The position numbers and the translations under genes are program-made. The notes beneath the pieces are model-generated. The model searched no databases. It was not told the origin of the DNA and saw nothing but the letters and a program-made list of their open reading frames with translations. Positions 7,021-12,776 of a stretch of DNA of 13,423 nt are shown here, in pieces. The DNA is from Arthrobacter sp. Its GTDB lineage: Bacteria > Actinomycetota > Actinomycetes > Actinomycetales > Micrococcaceae. The DNA lies in assembly GCA_031178585.1 (NCBI GenBank), contig JAPSIT010000043.1:1-13423 (forward strand), in the 5' to 3' direction. Each line of letters starts with the position of its first letter. Positions within the stretch are counted from its first letter, which is position 1.

Positions 7021-7104
7021 TGCGGGAGCTCCTGGGTTGGTGGTGGTGACGAACGGGTCATGCTAATTGTGCTGATCTCACCTGCCCGCCACCAGCATCT
7101 GTAA

Positions 7105-7124
7105 AGATTGATGATGGTCGATAT
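7105..7124 (+). promoter_or_regulatory. ArsR-type operator O1 with candidate -35 for the aquaporin gene
   Basis: AGATTGA-N6-TCGATAT, one mismatch from the operator in front of arsR. TTGATG (7108-7113), inside the operator, could be the -35 of a rightward promoter, with a weak -10 such as TATCGC at 7131-7136. O1 also lies near the predicted start point (~7122) of the leftward arsC transcript, so a bound repressor could hinder both. Confidence 0.65.
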
Positions 7125-7128
7125 ACGG

Positions 7129-7161
7129 AGTATCGCCTCGAATATCGACGGATGTCAATAT
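7129..7161 (-). promoter_or_regulatory. arsC operon promoter with ArsR-type operator O2
   Basis: On the minus strand, TTGACA (7158 to 7153) is followed after 18 nt by GATACT (7134 to 7129). The operator at 7142-7161 reads ATATTGA-CATCCG-TCGATAT on the minus strand and has the same arms as the arsR operator. The -35 box is therefore inside the repressor site, and derepression by arsenite is expected. Confidence 0.65.
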
Positions 7162-7180
7162 TTGGTTACTTGGCGCTTCC

Positions 7181-7939
7181 ATGCCCACACTTGTTGACAT
7201 GACTCCATCCTTACCGCCGTTGTGGCGCCGTGCGGTCGCCGAGCTGCTCGGCACCTGCCTTCTCGTCTCCGTCGTCGTCGGCTCCGGGATCGCGGCCGAG
7301 CAGCTGTCCCCCGGCGACGTCGGCCTGCAGCTCCTCGAGAACAGCACCGCGACGGTATTCGGCCTGACCGTGCTGATCCTGATGCTTGGTCCGGTGAGCG
7401 GAGCCCATTTCAACCCCGTGGTCTCCCTGGCAGACTGGCTTCTTGGGCGGCGCAGCGGCGCCGGGCTGACCCTGCCCGAAGTCGGCGTCTACGTCGCGGC
7501 CCAGGTGGCCGGAGGCATCGGCGGCAGCATCCTCGCCAACGCCATGTTCGACGTCGGAACCTCCATCTCCACGAAGGAGCGCCTGACCGGCGGGCACGCC
7601 CTGGGCGAGATCGTCGCCACCGCGGGGCTGATCCTGCTGATTTTCGCCCTGGCCCGGACCTCCCGGGGCGTCCTGGCCGCCCCCGCCGTCGGCGCGTACA
7701 TCGGCGCCGCCTACTGGTTCACGTCGTCGACATCGTTCGCCAACCCTGCCGTGACCGTCGGGCGGATATTCAGTGACACCTTCGCCGGCATCGCCCCCGG
7801 CTCGGTACCCGGCTTCATCCTGGCGCAGTTGGCCGGCGCCGCCGTCGGAATGGGTCTTCTGCTGGTCCTGTTCCCGTCCGCGGGCCGCTCGGCCGACGAC
7901 GTCGTCATCCCCCACCACGCCGACAAAGCCGACTCGTGA
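7181..7939 (+). CDS. AqpS-like aquaglyceroporin (MIP family), probable arsenite channel
   Basis: 252 residues, six hydrophobic segments and two half-helix loops of the MIP fold. The first loop is SGAHFNPVVSL: the canonical NPA is NPV (Asn78-Pro79-Val80). The second is SFANPAVTVGR with Asn188-Pro189-Ala190 and the filter Arg195. Aquaporins with such an altered first loop are known in ars operons, for example Sinorhizobium meliloti AqpS, where ArsC makes arsenite inside the cell and the channel lets it leave down its gradient. It is divergent from the arsC operon and followed by arsR, each with a matching operator. ATG 7181 has no good ribosome site upstream, so a leaderless transcript or a start at ATG 7199 is possible. 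No Acr3 or ArsB is present here, so this is the only evident arsenite exit in the window. Confidence 0.9.
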   Translation: MPTLVDMTPSLPPLWRRAVAELLGTCLLVSVVVGSGIAAEQLSPGDVGLQLLENSTATVFGLTVLILMLGPVSGAHFNPVVSLADWLLGRRSGAGLTLPEVGVYVAAQVAGGIGGSILANAMFDVGTSISTKERLTGGHALGEIVATAGLILLIFALARTSRGVLAAPAVGAYIGAAYWFTSSTSFANPAVTVGRIFSDTFAGIAPGSVPGFILAQLAGAAVGMGLLLVLFPSAGRSADDVVIPHHADKADS

Positions 7940-7964
7940 GCCCATGCTGTTAGCTTTCTTCTAA

Positions 7965-7995
7965 ATATTGATGAGCGTCGATATGGATGCATAAT
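7965..7995 (+). promoter_or_regulatory. arsR promoter with ArsR-type operator O3
   Basis: The operator ATATTGA-TGAGCG-TCGATAT spans 7965-7984. Its TTGATG (7968-7973) serves as -35, and CATAAT (7990-7995) is a good -10 after 16 nt. The expected start point, about 7 nt beyond the -10, falls on the A of ATG 8002. This indicates autoregulation by ArsR and a leaderless mRNA. Confidence 0.7.
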
Positions 7996-8001
7996 GGGTG
8001 C

Positions 8002-8352
8002 ATGACCTCTCCGCAAACACTGGCACCGACGGTGGACGCCTCTTGCTGCACCCCGTCCGAGGGCGTGGGCATGGGCGCAGAGGAAGCAAGGGAGCGGGCC
8101 CTCATCTTCAAGGCGCTGTCCGACCCCAACCGGCTGCGCCTGCTCTCCATTGTCAAGGCAAATGAATCCGGGGAGTCGTGTGTCTGCGACCTGACGGATC
8201 CGCTGGATTTGAGCCAGCCCACTGTCTCGCACCACCTGAAGATGCTGGTCGACGCCGGCCTGCTGCACCGCGAAAAGCGCGGCACCTGGGCGTACTACTC
8301 GCTGGTCCCGGGCGCACTCGAGCGGACGGCCGGCCTCCTCACAGGCCTCTGA
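8002..8352 (+). CDS. arsR: ArsR/SmtB-family arsenite-responsive repressor
   Basis: 116 residues from ATG 8002. The earlier ATG (7987) overlaps the -10 box, and the predicted transcript start coincides with 8002, so the mRNA is probably leaderless. Winged-helix motifs: ALIFKALSDPNRLRLLSIV, then the recognition helix LSQPTVSHHLKMLVDAGLL, then the wing REKRGTWAYYSLV. The start fixes an N-terminal pair at Cys15-Cys16 (ASCCTPSEG). Cys60 and Cys62 (SCVCDL) precede the DNA-binding helices. Corynebacterium glutamicum ArsR uses Cys15, Cys16 and one further Cys near residue 55 to bind arsenite, so the same type of site is likely. It should repress itself, the aquaporin and the arsC operon through the three operators. 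The 3' end overlaps the convergent hydrolase gene by 14 bp. Confidence 0.92.
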   Translation: MTSPQTLAPTVDASCCTPSEGVGMGAEEARERALIFKALSDPNRLRLLSIVKANESGESCVCDLTDPLDLSQPTVSHHLKMLVDAGLLHREKRGTWAYYSLVPGALERTAGLLTGL

Positions 8353-9298
8353 CCGTCTCTGGAGGCAGTCCTGTTCCGAAGACCGGACCGGGCACGGGCC
8401 GCTTGGCCCTCAGCTCCTCCTCGGTCTGGTGCCGGATTCGTTTCAGCACCCAGGGGACCAGGTACTTGCGCGCCCACACGAGGTCCTCGGCCCGGGCATG
8501 GCGCCAGCTGCTCTCGGGCAGTGCCTTCGGCTGGTAGGGCTGAAGGGTGTGGGGGACGTTGAGGGTGTCCAGCACCATCTTGGCAACGGTGTGGTAGCCC
8601 AGCGGCGAGAAATGCAGCCGGTCCGGATCCCACATCCGCGGATCGGCGAGCTCCTGCAGCGCCCAGAGATCGGCAATCACAGCGTCATACCGGTTGGCCA
8701 CGGTGCGGATGTTCTCGTTGAAGATGGCGATCTTGGCCCTGTTGTGACCGATCACCGGTGTTCCTCCCCAGTCCGGCCCGGCGAACAGCACGATCGTCGC
8801 TCCCGTGGAACTCAGCTGCTCCATGCCCGCATCCAGCCTGACCGCCAGCTTGTCCGGGTCGCTGCCCCGGAAAACCAGATCATTCCCGCCGCCGGAGAGC
8901 GTGATCAGGTCCGGCCGCAGGGCGAGCGCCGGTCCCGCCTGCTGATCAAGGATCTGGCCAAGCAGCAGCCCGCGCACGGCCAGGTTCGCGTAGGCAAAGT
9001 CCTCATGCCCCACACTCAGTTCCTCGGCCACCCGGTCAGCCCAGCCGCGCAGCCCCCCAGGGCTGCGCGGCTCGGGGTCCCCCACGCCTTCGGTGAATGA
9101 ATCCCCCAGCGCCACGTACCTGCTCCACGGGTGCGGCGCCCCTGTTGCGATGATCGGTTCACGAGGCTCAGGGGAGACCGCGTTGGTGCCGCCTTCAGCC
9201 TCGCGGTCGACGTCGTTCAGGGATAGACGCACGACGCCGGCCCGGTCACCGTGGGAGGTGACCGAACCGGCGTCGTACTTCTTGAAAGGGCGGTGCAT
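8339..9298 (-). CDS. SGNH/GDSL-family hydrolase (esterase/lipase type)
   Basis: 319 residues from ATG 9298. Block I YVALGDSFTEG carries the nucleophile Ser67, block III SGGGNDLVF carries Asn139, and block V DRLHFSPLGYHTVAK carries Asp226 and His229. An Asn-Leu-Ala-Val-Arg-Gly segment with the block II Gly lies near 105-110. There is no signal peptide or membrane segment, so it is probably a cytoplasmic ester hydrolase; the substrate is unknown. The start is uncertain. ATG 9373 would add 25 residues behind an AAGG, and GTG 9232 would begin after a strong hairpin (9231-9276). Residues 1-50 do not look like the family core. The gene faces arsR and overlaps its last 14 bp; nothing in the sequence ties it to arsenic. 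Confidence 0.85.
   Translation of the reverse strand: MHRPFKKYDAGSVTSHGDRAGVVRLSLNDVDREAEGGTNAVSPEPREPIIATGAPHPWSRYVALGDSFTEGVGDPEPRSPGGLRGWADRVAEELSVGHEDFAYANLAVRGLLLGQILDQQAGPALALRPDLITLSGGGNDLVFRGSDPDKLAVRLDAGMEQLSSTGATIVLFAGPDWGGTPVIGHNRAKIAIFNENIRTVANRYDAVIADLWALQELADPRMWDPDRLHFSPLGYHTVAKMVLDTLNVPHTLQPYQPKALPESSWRHARAEDLVWARKYLVPWVLKRIRHQTEEELRAKRPVPGPVFGTGLPPETVRGL
9231..9276. repeat. 20-bp inverted repeat at the 5' end of the SGNH hydrolase gene
   Basis: ACGACGCCGGCCCGGTCACC (9231-9250) pairs with 9257-9276 over 18 of 20 positions around the loop GTGGGA. The only mismatches are two adjacent positions. On the minus strand it would form near the start of the hydrolase mRNA, just after the proposed ATG. 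No T-run follows. Confidence 0.7.
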
Positions 9299-9403
9299 GG
9301 GACTGCCAGGTTTCTGCTTGGTGCTTCCAGATTCATGTAGTGATTGGGGTTCATCATGAACCCGAGCACCCATAAAAACCTTGGGAAAACCTTGGACCGC
9401 TCC

Positions 9404-9420
9404 CCGCCCGCTCTGGGCGG
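9404..9420 (-). terminator. Short GC hairpin downstream of the ycnI-like gene
   Basis: CCGCCC (9404-9409) pairs with GGGCGG (9415-9420) around GCTCT, about 55 nt after the ycnI-like stop on the minus strand. There is no clear T-run, so termination activity is doubtful. Confidence 0.3.
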
Positions 9421-9473
9421 CCCGTCCCTTACCCCGGCCTCATAGCGGCGCTGCGGAAACGGACCAGCCGGTG

Positions 9474-10211
9474 CTAGTTGCCTGCCGTCTTCCGGGTACG
9501 GACGAGGGCAGTTACTCCGGCGGCCAGCCCAAGAAGCCCTGCAACCAGCCCCGCCCAGCCTAGGGCGTTGGATTCGCCGGCTGCGGGGGACGTTGCCGAA
9601 GCGGGGGTTGCCTCAGCAGCAGGAGTCTCTGTGACGGCGCCGTGGGCACCATGCTCGCCCGCCGGGGCCGTGGTGACGAATGAGGGGGCCGGTTTGTCGG
9701 GCTCGGCCTGGCCCTCAACTGCCGGCTGGTTCCAGTTCACCACGGTGCCGTCCGTGTAGGCCTGGGCTGCGGGCAGCATCACTGTGGTTCCGGCCTTGGG
9801 CAGCCGGCCCACGGAGATGGAGAACGTCTGGTATTCGTGCTGGGACAGCTGGTGGGCGGCGTCGGCGGTCCACGTTACCGAGGCTGCGGCCTTGGTGATC
9901 GTTGCCCCCTCGACTTCGACGGGCTTGGGAAGCTTGGCTTCCTTGATCTCGGCCTTCCAGCCGTCCATTGGCTTGACCGAGACGGACGTAAACGGCGTCT
10001 CGGTGGGGAGAGTCACCGTGATCTTGGATGTCTTGGCCGTCTCCGATTCGTTGGGAACCCTGAAGGTCAGCTGCGAGAAGCCGCCTTCGGAGGTGGACGC
10101 AGGGTCCACACTCACATGGGCGGACGCGGCACCGGCGCCAAGGATAGTCAAACCTGCTGCCGTGGCGAGCGCGGTTGTCGTCTTGAGGGTACGGGCAATG
10201 GAAGTCTTCAT
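9474..10211 (-). CDS. ycnI: YcnI-family (DUF1775) copper-binding, membrane-anchored protein
   Basis: 245 residues from ATG 10211, with AAAGG upstream and a clear signal peptide (~1-31: KTSIARTLK, hydrophobic core, GAGAASA). Cleavage after ASA leaves His32 as the first residue, followed by VSVDPASTSEGG and LTFRVPNESE. In Bacillus subtilis YcnI the N-terminal His and a conserved Glu bind Cu(II), so copper handling outside the membrane is likely here. After the DUF1775 domain (to ~185) come a low-complexity Ala/Pro/Thr stretch with GEHGAHG, a possible second metal site, and one membrane helix (LGWAGLVAGLLGLAAGVTAL) with a positive end (RTRK). Reading upstream of 10211 is open to 10532, but that part has no family character and the signal peptide sets the start. 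The next gene upstream on the same strand ends 107 nt away. Confidence 0.92.
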   Translation of the reverse strand: MKTSIARTLKTTTALATAAGLTILGAGAASAHVSVDPASTSEGGFSQLTFRVPNESETAKTSKITVTLPTETPFTSVSVKPMDGWKAEIKEAKLPKPVEVEGATITKAAASVTWTADAAHQLSQHEYQTFSISVGRLPKAGTTVMLPAAQAYTDGTVVNWNQPAVEGQAEPDKPAPSFVTTAPAGEHGAHGAVTETPAAEATPASATSPAAGESNALGWAGLVAGLLGLAAGVTALVRTRKTAGN

Positions 10212-10318
10212 GGTGTTGCGCCTTTCGCGGGCACGCCTCCGGCCGTTGATTTGCCGGGCGTGCGTTGGGTGAGGAGAAGCTTTTTCCCGCGCACCCGTCT
10301 GCCAGCCCCGGGTCGGGG

Positions 10319-10951
10319 TCAGCTGAATGCGGCGAGCGGGAAGGCTGCGGCAGGCGGACCGCGGAGGCTGTGGCGGCGAAGGTTCCGCCAGGGCGCGGGG
10401 ATGAGAACGGGGTCGTGCGCGGAGGTCCGGGGGCCGGCGACCGGTATTACGGCCGGGCGGGGAAGAACGGCAAGGGGCCGGAGCCATGCCAGGAGCTGCC
10501 ACAGGGCGGCTTCGCCCCGGCGCAGGAACCACGCGGTGGCCAGCACGGCGAGCGCGTGGCCCGCCAGCATGGCGAGCGGATCAATGCCGGCTTCGCTGTG
10601 CGCGGTGAGCTCAGCCGGGCTGGCCGGGAGGCAGTGCAGGCTGGAGGTACCCACGTGGTGGGAGCCCCGCCCGGTTTCCGGAGCCTGGCAGACGGCGCTC
10701 ACGGACAGCGTACTAAGCGCCTCGTGCAGCAGCATTTGGCCCGCCCCGAGCAGTCCGAGCAGCGCCGGAAAAGAAAGCTCGCGCTTCGACAGCCACGTCA
10801 CCGGGACCATCAGAAGTGCGGTCAGCGCCAGGGTGATGATCGGGGCGGGAAGGGTACCGCCCCCAACCGCATGGCCTCCAGCGGCGAGTCCCACGATGGC
10901 GCCGGTAAAAACCAGGGAACGGAACAGGCGCAGCGGACCATGCTGTTGCAC
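10319..10951 (-). CDS. Four-helix membrane protein with Cys/His-rich loop, neighbour of ycnI
   Basis: 210 residues from GTG 10951, preceded by the strong ribosome site AGGAGG at 5-nt spacing. Predicted helices are at about 11-30, 35-54, 60-80 and 124-144. Between helices 3 and 4 is a loop with Cys88, His98-His99, His106-Cys107 and His118; His27, His76 and His132 lie in or near the helices. A tail rich in Pro and Arg follows. I do not recognise a named family. The protein at 11110-11574 has the same layout with His at matching places, so the two are paralogues. The adjacent YcnI suggests a role in copper handling (inference). GATACT at 10984-10979 on the minus strand is a possible -10, and a terminator separates this gene from its paralogue. 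Confidence 0.75.
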   Translation of the reverse strand: MQQHGPLRLFRSLVFTGAIVGLAAGGHAVGGGTLPAPIITLALTALLMVPVTWLSKRELSFPALLGLLGAGQMLLHEALSTLSVSAVCQAPETGRGSHHVGTSSLHCLPASPAELTAHSEAGIDPLAMLAGHALAVLATAWFLRRGEAALWQLLAWLRPLAVLPRPAVIPVAGPRTSAHDPVLIPAPWRNLRRHSLRGPPAAAFPLAAFS

Positions 10952-11007
10952 GTGCCCCTCCTGTCCCTGTCTAAACGAGTATCTTCACGCTAAAAAGCGG
11001 AGGATGG

Positions 11008-11029
11008 AAAAACCCTGCGCCGGCAGGGT
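11008..11029 (-). terminator. Intrinsic terminator after the 11110-11574 gene
   Basis: Minus-strand stem ACCCTGC/GCAGGGT (11029-11023 with 11018-11012), 4-nt loop, followed by TTTTT (the A-run 11008-11012 on the plus strand). It lies between the two paralogous membrane protein genes, so they are probably separate transcripts. A weaker hairpin, CCGATA/TATCGG (11090-11105), sits right after the upstream stop. Confidence 0.65.
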
Positions 11030-11109
11030 CCGGAGTGCCGCTTTCTAAACTGCATGGTGACTGTGCCGCACCCGAACGATCTGAGACGCCCGATAAGCAT
11101 ATCGGCGCG

Positions 11110-11574
11110 TTATATGGGGACGTTATTCCCGGCGGTCTTTCCCGCAGTCACGGCGTCCCATTTGGGGATCAGGAGAACGGCCAGCAAGGCGGCTGCGGTG
11201 TGCGTGTACAGCAGCAGTTCGATTGTGTGATCAGGCGCCGCGGACTCTGTCAGCGGCTGCTGCGGCTGCCAGATCAGGATCCCGTGCCCGTGACCTGTGG
11301 CACCGGTCCCGCCGCCCGTATCCGAAAACACGCTGAATGCCAGGTGCAGGACCTGCTGGACCAGACCCGCGAGCAACAGCAACATCCAGCCCGGCATCCC
11401 GGTGCGGGCGGTTACCGCTGCAGCCAGGCTCAGCAGAGCGGTCAGTGCCACAAGAAGGGACAGCGCGGGGACCGGCTGTCCCACAGCCGAGTGGGCGGCT
11501 ACACCGAGGGCGACCATCAGGGGACCGCACAGCCAGGCCGCACCCGGCCGCCGTCGAAACCCGTCGCCGTTCAT
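11110..11574 (-). CDS. Four-helix His-containing membrane protein, paralogue of the 10319-10951 product
   Basis: 154 residues from ATG 11574; the ribosome site is weak, and a TTG at 11658 would add 28 residues of low hydrophobicity. Four hydrophobic segments lie at about 12-32, 35-57, 61-82 and 119-136. His28 (helix 1), His77 (QQVLH, helix 3), His95/His97 (GHGHG loop), His116 (DHT) and His125 (YTHT, helix 4) match the positions of His27, His76, His98-99, His118 and His132 in the neighbouring protein. The loop Cys residues of the neighbour are absent. I do not recognise a named family. Metal, probably copper, handling in the membrane is inferred from the conserved His set and the nearby ycnI. 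Confidence 0.7.
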   Translation of the reverse strand: MNGDGFRRRPGAAWLCGPLMVALGVAAHSAVGQPVPALSLLVALTALLSLAAAVTARTGMPGWMLLLLAGLVQQVLHLAFSVFSDTGGGTGATGHGHGILIWQPQQPLTESAAPDHTIELLLYTHTAAALLAVLLIPKWDAVTAGKTAGNNVPI

Positions 11575-11692
11575 GCACCCCAGCCTGCCCGACGCAGGGG
11601 CCGGACGCAACGAACCCGTCTCTGCGGCAATGCCTTGCCGCCGAGCCTCCTGCTGCAAGATGCCCGGTCAATGCTAGGTTCGGGAGAATAGA

Positions 11693-12379
11693 TTGTCCGC
11701 TCCACTCCCACTGGAAAGAGCATCAACCGTGGAATCGCCCGAGCCTGTCAAGATCCTGACCGTCTGCACAGGAAACGTCTGCCGCTCCCCCGTGGCGGAA
11801 CGGCTCCTGCAGGCGGGGCTCGACCAGGTGCTGCCCGGCGGCTTCGAGGTCCGCAGCGCCGGCACCCGCGCCCTGGTGGGCGACCCCGTGCAGCCGCTCT
11901 CCGCGGACATCATCTACATGTTCGGCGGCACCGCCGAAGGGTTCGCTGCCCGACAGCTCACGGGCAAGATCCTGCGCCCGGCGGACCTGGTCCTCACCAT
12001 GAGCTCGTCTCACCGCGGGGAAGTCCTGCAGCTCGACGCCTCACTGCTCAAACGCACCTTCACCATCCGCGAGTTCGCCCGCATGCTCGACGTCCTCCAG
12101 GAACGGGAAAGCACGACGGCGGGCGGCGGCTACCAGCCCGACGGCCGCCGTTACGCTGACCCCATCAGCGCCAACACCGCGCTGTGGCGCAGCCTGCCGG
12201 CGCGGGCGGCCTCTGTGCGCCACCTGTCTCTGGCCGCCGAGGCCTCCGACAACGACGTCGTGGACCCTTACCGCCGCAGCGCGGACTACTACCGCCAGAT
12301 GGAGGACGAACTGGCCCCGGCCATCATCTCCATCCTCCGCTTCGCGCGCCTGAACGCCCCCGCCCACTCAGCACAGTAA
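11693..12379 (+). CDS. Low-molecular-weight protein-tyrosine phosphatase family protein
   Basis: 228 residues from TTG 11693, with GGGAG 6 nt upstream; GTG 11729 behind GGAAAGAG is an alternative giving MESPEPVKIL. The P-loop is VCTGNVCRSP with nucleophile Cys25, Cys30 and Arg31, followed by SAGT. The acid Asp191-Pro192 (VVDPYRRS) precedes YYRQMEDELAPAI. The protein is longer than the ~150-residue norm. An insertion with IYMFGGTAEGFAARQLT follows the SAGT segment, and a variable stretch (~135-165) precedes the DP loop. This is the tyrosine phosphatase branch (CTGN-x-CRS, as in Wzb/PtpA) rather than the arsenate reductase branch (C-x-NAGRS). Such enzymes often act in exopolysaccharide control, but no such genes are visible here. 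It diverges from the membrane protein gene at 11574 and is followed by a repeat-filled gap. Confidence 0.88.
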   Translation: MSAPLPLERASTVESPEPVKILTVCTGNVCRSPVAERLLQAGLDQVLPGGFEVRSAGTRALVGDPVQPLSADIIYMFGGTAEGFAARQLTGKILRPADLVLTMSSSHRGEVLQLDASLLKRTFTIREFARMLDVLQERESTTAGGGYQPDGRRYADPISANTALWRSLPARAASVRHLSLAAEASDNDVVDPYRRSADYYRQMEDELAPAIISILRFARLNAPAHSAQ

Positions 12380-12398
12380 CCCCCATCCCCTCCACTTC

Positions 12399-12616
12399 CA
12401 ACGCTCTCTCACTTCCTCCAACGTTTGGCCCGACGCTCTCTCACTTCCTGCCGCCCCAACCCGACCCTCTTTCAGATCCTGCAACGTTTGGCCCGACGCT
12501 CTCTCACATCCTGCCGCCCCAACCCGAACGCTCTCTAACGCAGCTGAGAAGGGTTCAGGTTTACCTGTGAAAAGTGTGAGAGCGATCAGGTTTTAGTTGC
12601 CAAAAGTGAGAGAGCG
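12399..12616. repeat. Intergenic cluster of direct and inverted CGCTCTCTCA repeats
   Basis: Two direct copies, 12419-12464 and 12482-12527, match over 46 nt with one difference and lie 63 nt apart. The core CGCTCTCTCA occurs at 12402, 12434 and 12497, and a variant CGCTCTCTAA at 12530. The same core is inverted at 12574-12584 (GTGTGAGAGCG) and 12606-12616 (GTGAGAGAGCG). ACGCTCTCTCACTT (12433-12446) has a perfect reverse complement at 12603-12616, so large hairpins are possible. The 397-base gap 12380-12776 holds no convincing gene. Apart from these repeats and those at 12632-12684, I see nothing I can name in it. Confidence 0.85.
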
Positions 12617-12631
12617 TCCAGGATCCGACAG

Positions 12632-12684
12632 CCGGTTTCGACAGGCTCAGCCAGCCTGCTCCGGTTTAGACAGGCTCAGCCAGC
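12632..12684. repeat. Tandem pair of a 24-nt repeat containing GACAGGCTCAGCCAGC
   Basis: 12632-12655 and 12661-12684 read CCGGTTT(C/A)GACAGGCTCAGCCAGC, one difference, 29 nt apart. The GGTTTCGACAGGCTCA core resembles a dispersed intergenic repeat that I recall from many Micrococcales genomes. Its function is unknown. Confidence 0.8.
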
Positions 12685-12776
12685 GACGGACTGCGCACTT
12701 GAGCGGTAGACAGTGTTCCCACGCTCCGGCAGACTAAGTCCCAAGGTATCCCCAGGCACATCACCGGGAGAGCCCG

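Noticed and set aside
5428..7104. 558-codon open frame on the plus strand
   Set aside because: It is antisense to trxB and arsC, which have full catalytic motifs. Its translation is a low-complexity Gly/Val/Asp/His-rich product typical of GC-rich shadow frames.
10212..10532. N-terminal extension of the YcnI-like protein
   Set aside because: The extra 107 codons are Pro/Arg-rich and overlap the upstream gene. The signal peptide begins exactly at Met 10211.
9837..11048. 403-codon open frame on the plus strand
   Set aside because: Antisense to ycnI and the membrane protein gene; no motif, and composition typical of a shadow frame.
9474..11574. A tight three-gene operon from 11574 to 9474
   Set aside because: A terminator with a T-run lies at 11008-11029, and a 107-nt gap separates the second gene from ycnI, so co-transcription of all three is not supported.
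12399..12616. CRISPR array
   Set aside because: Only two long copies, irregular spacing, inverted copies present, and no cas genes.
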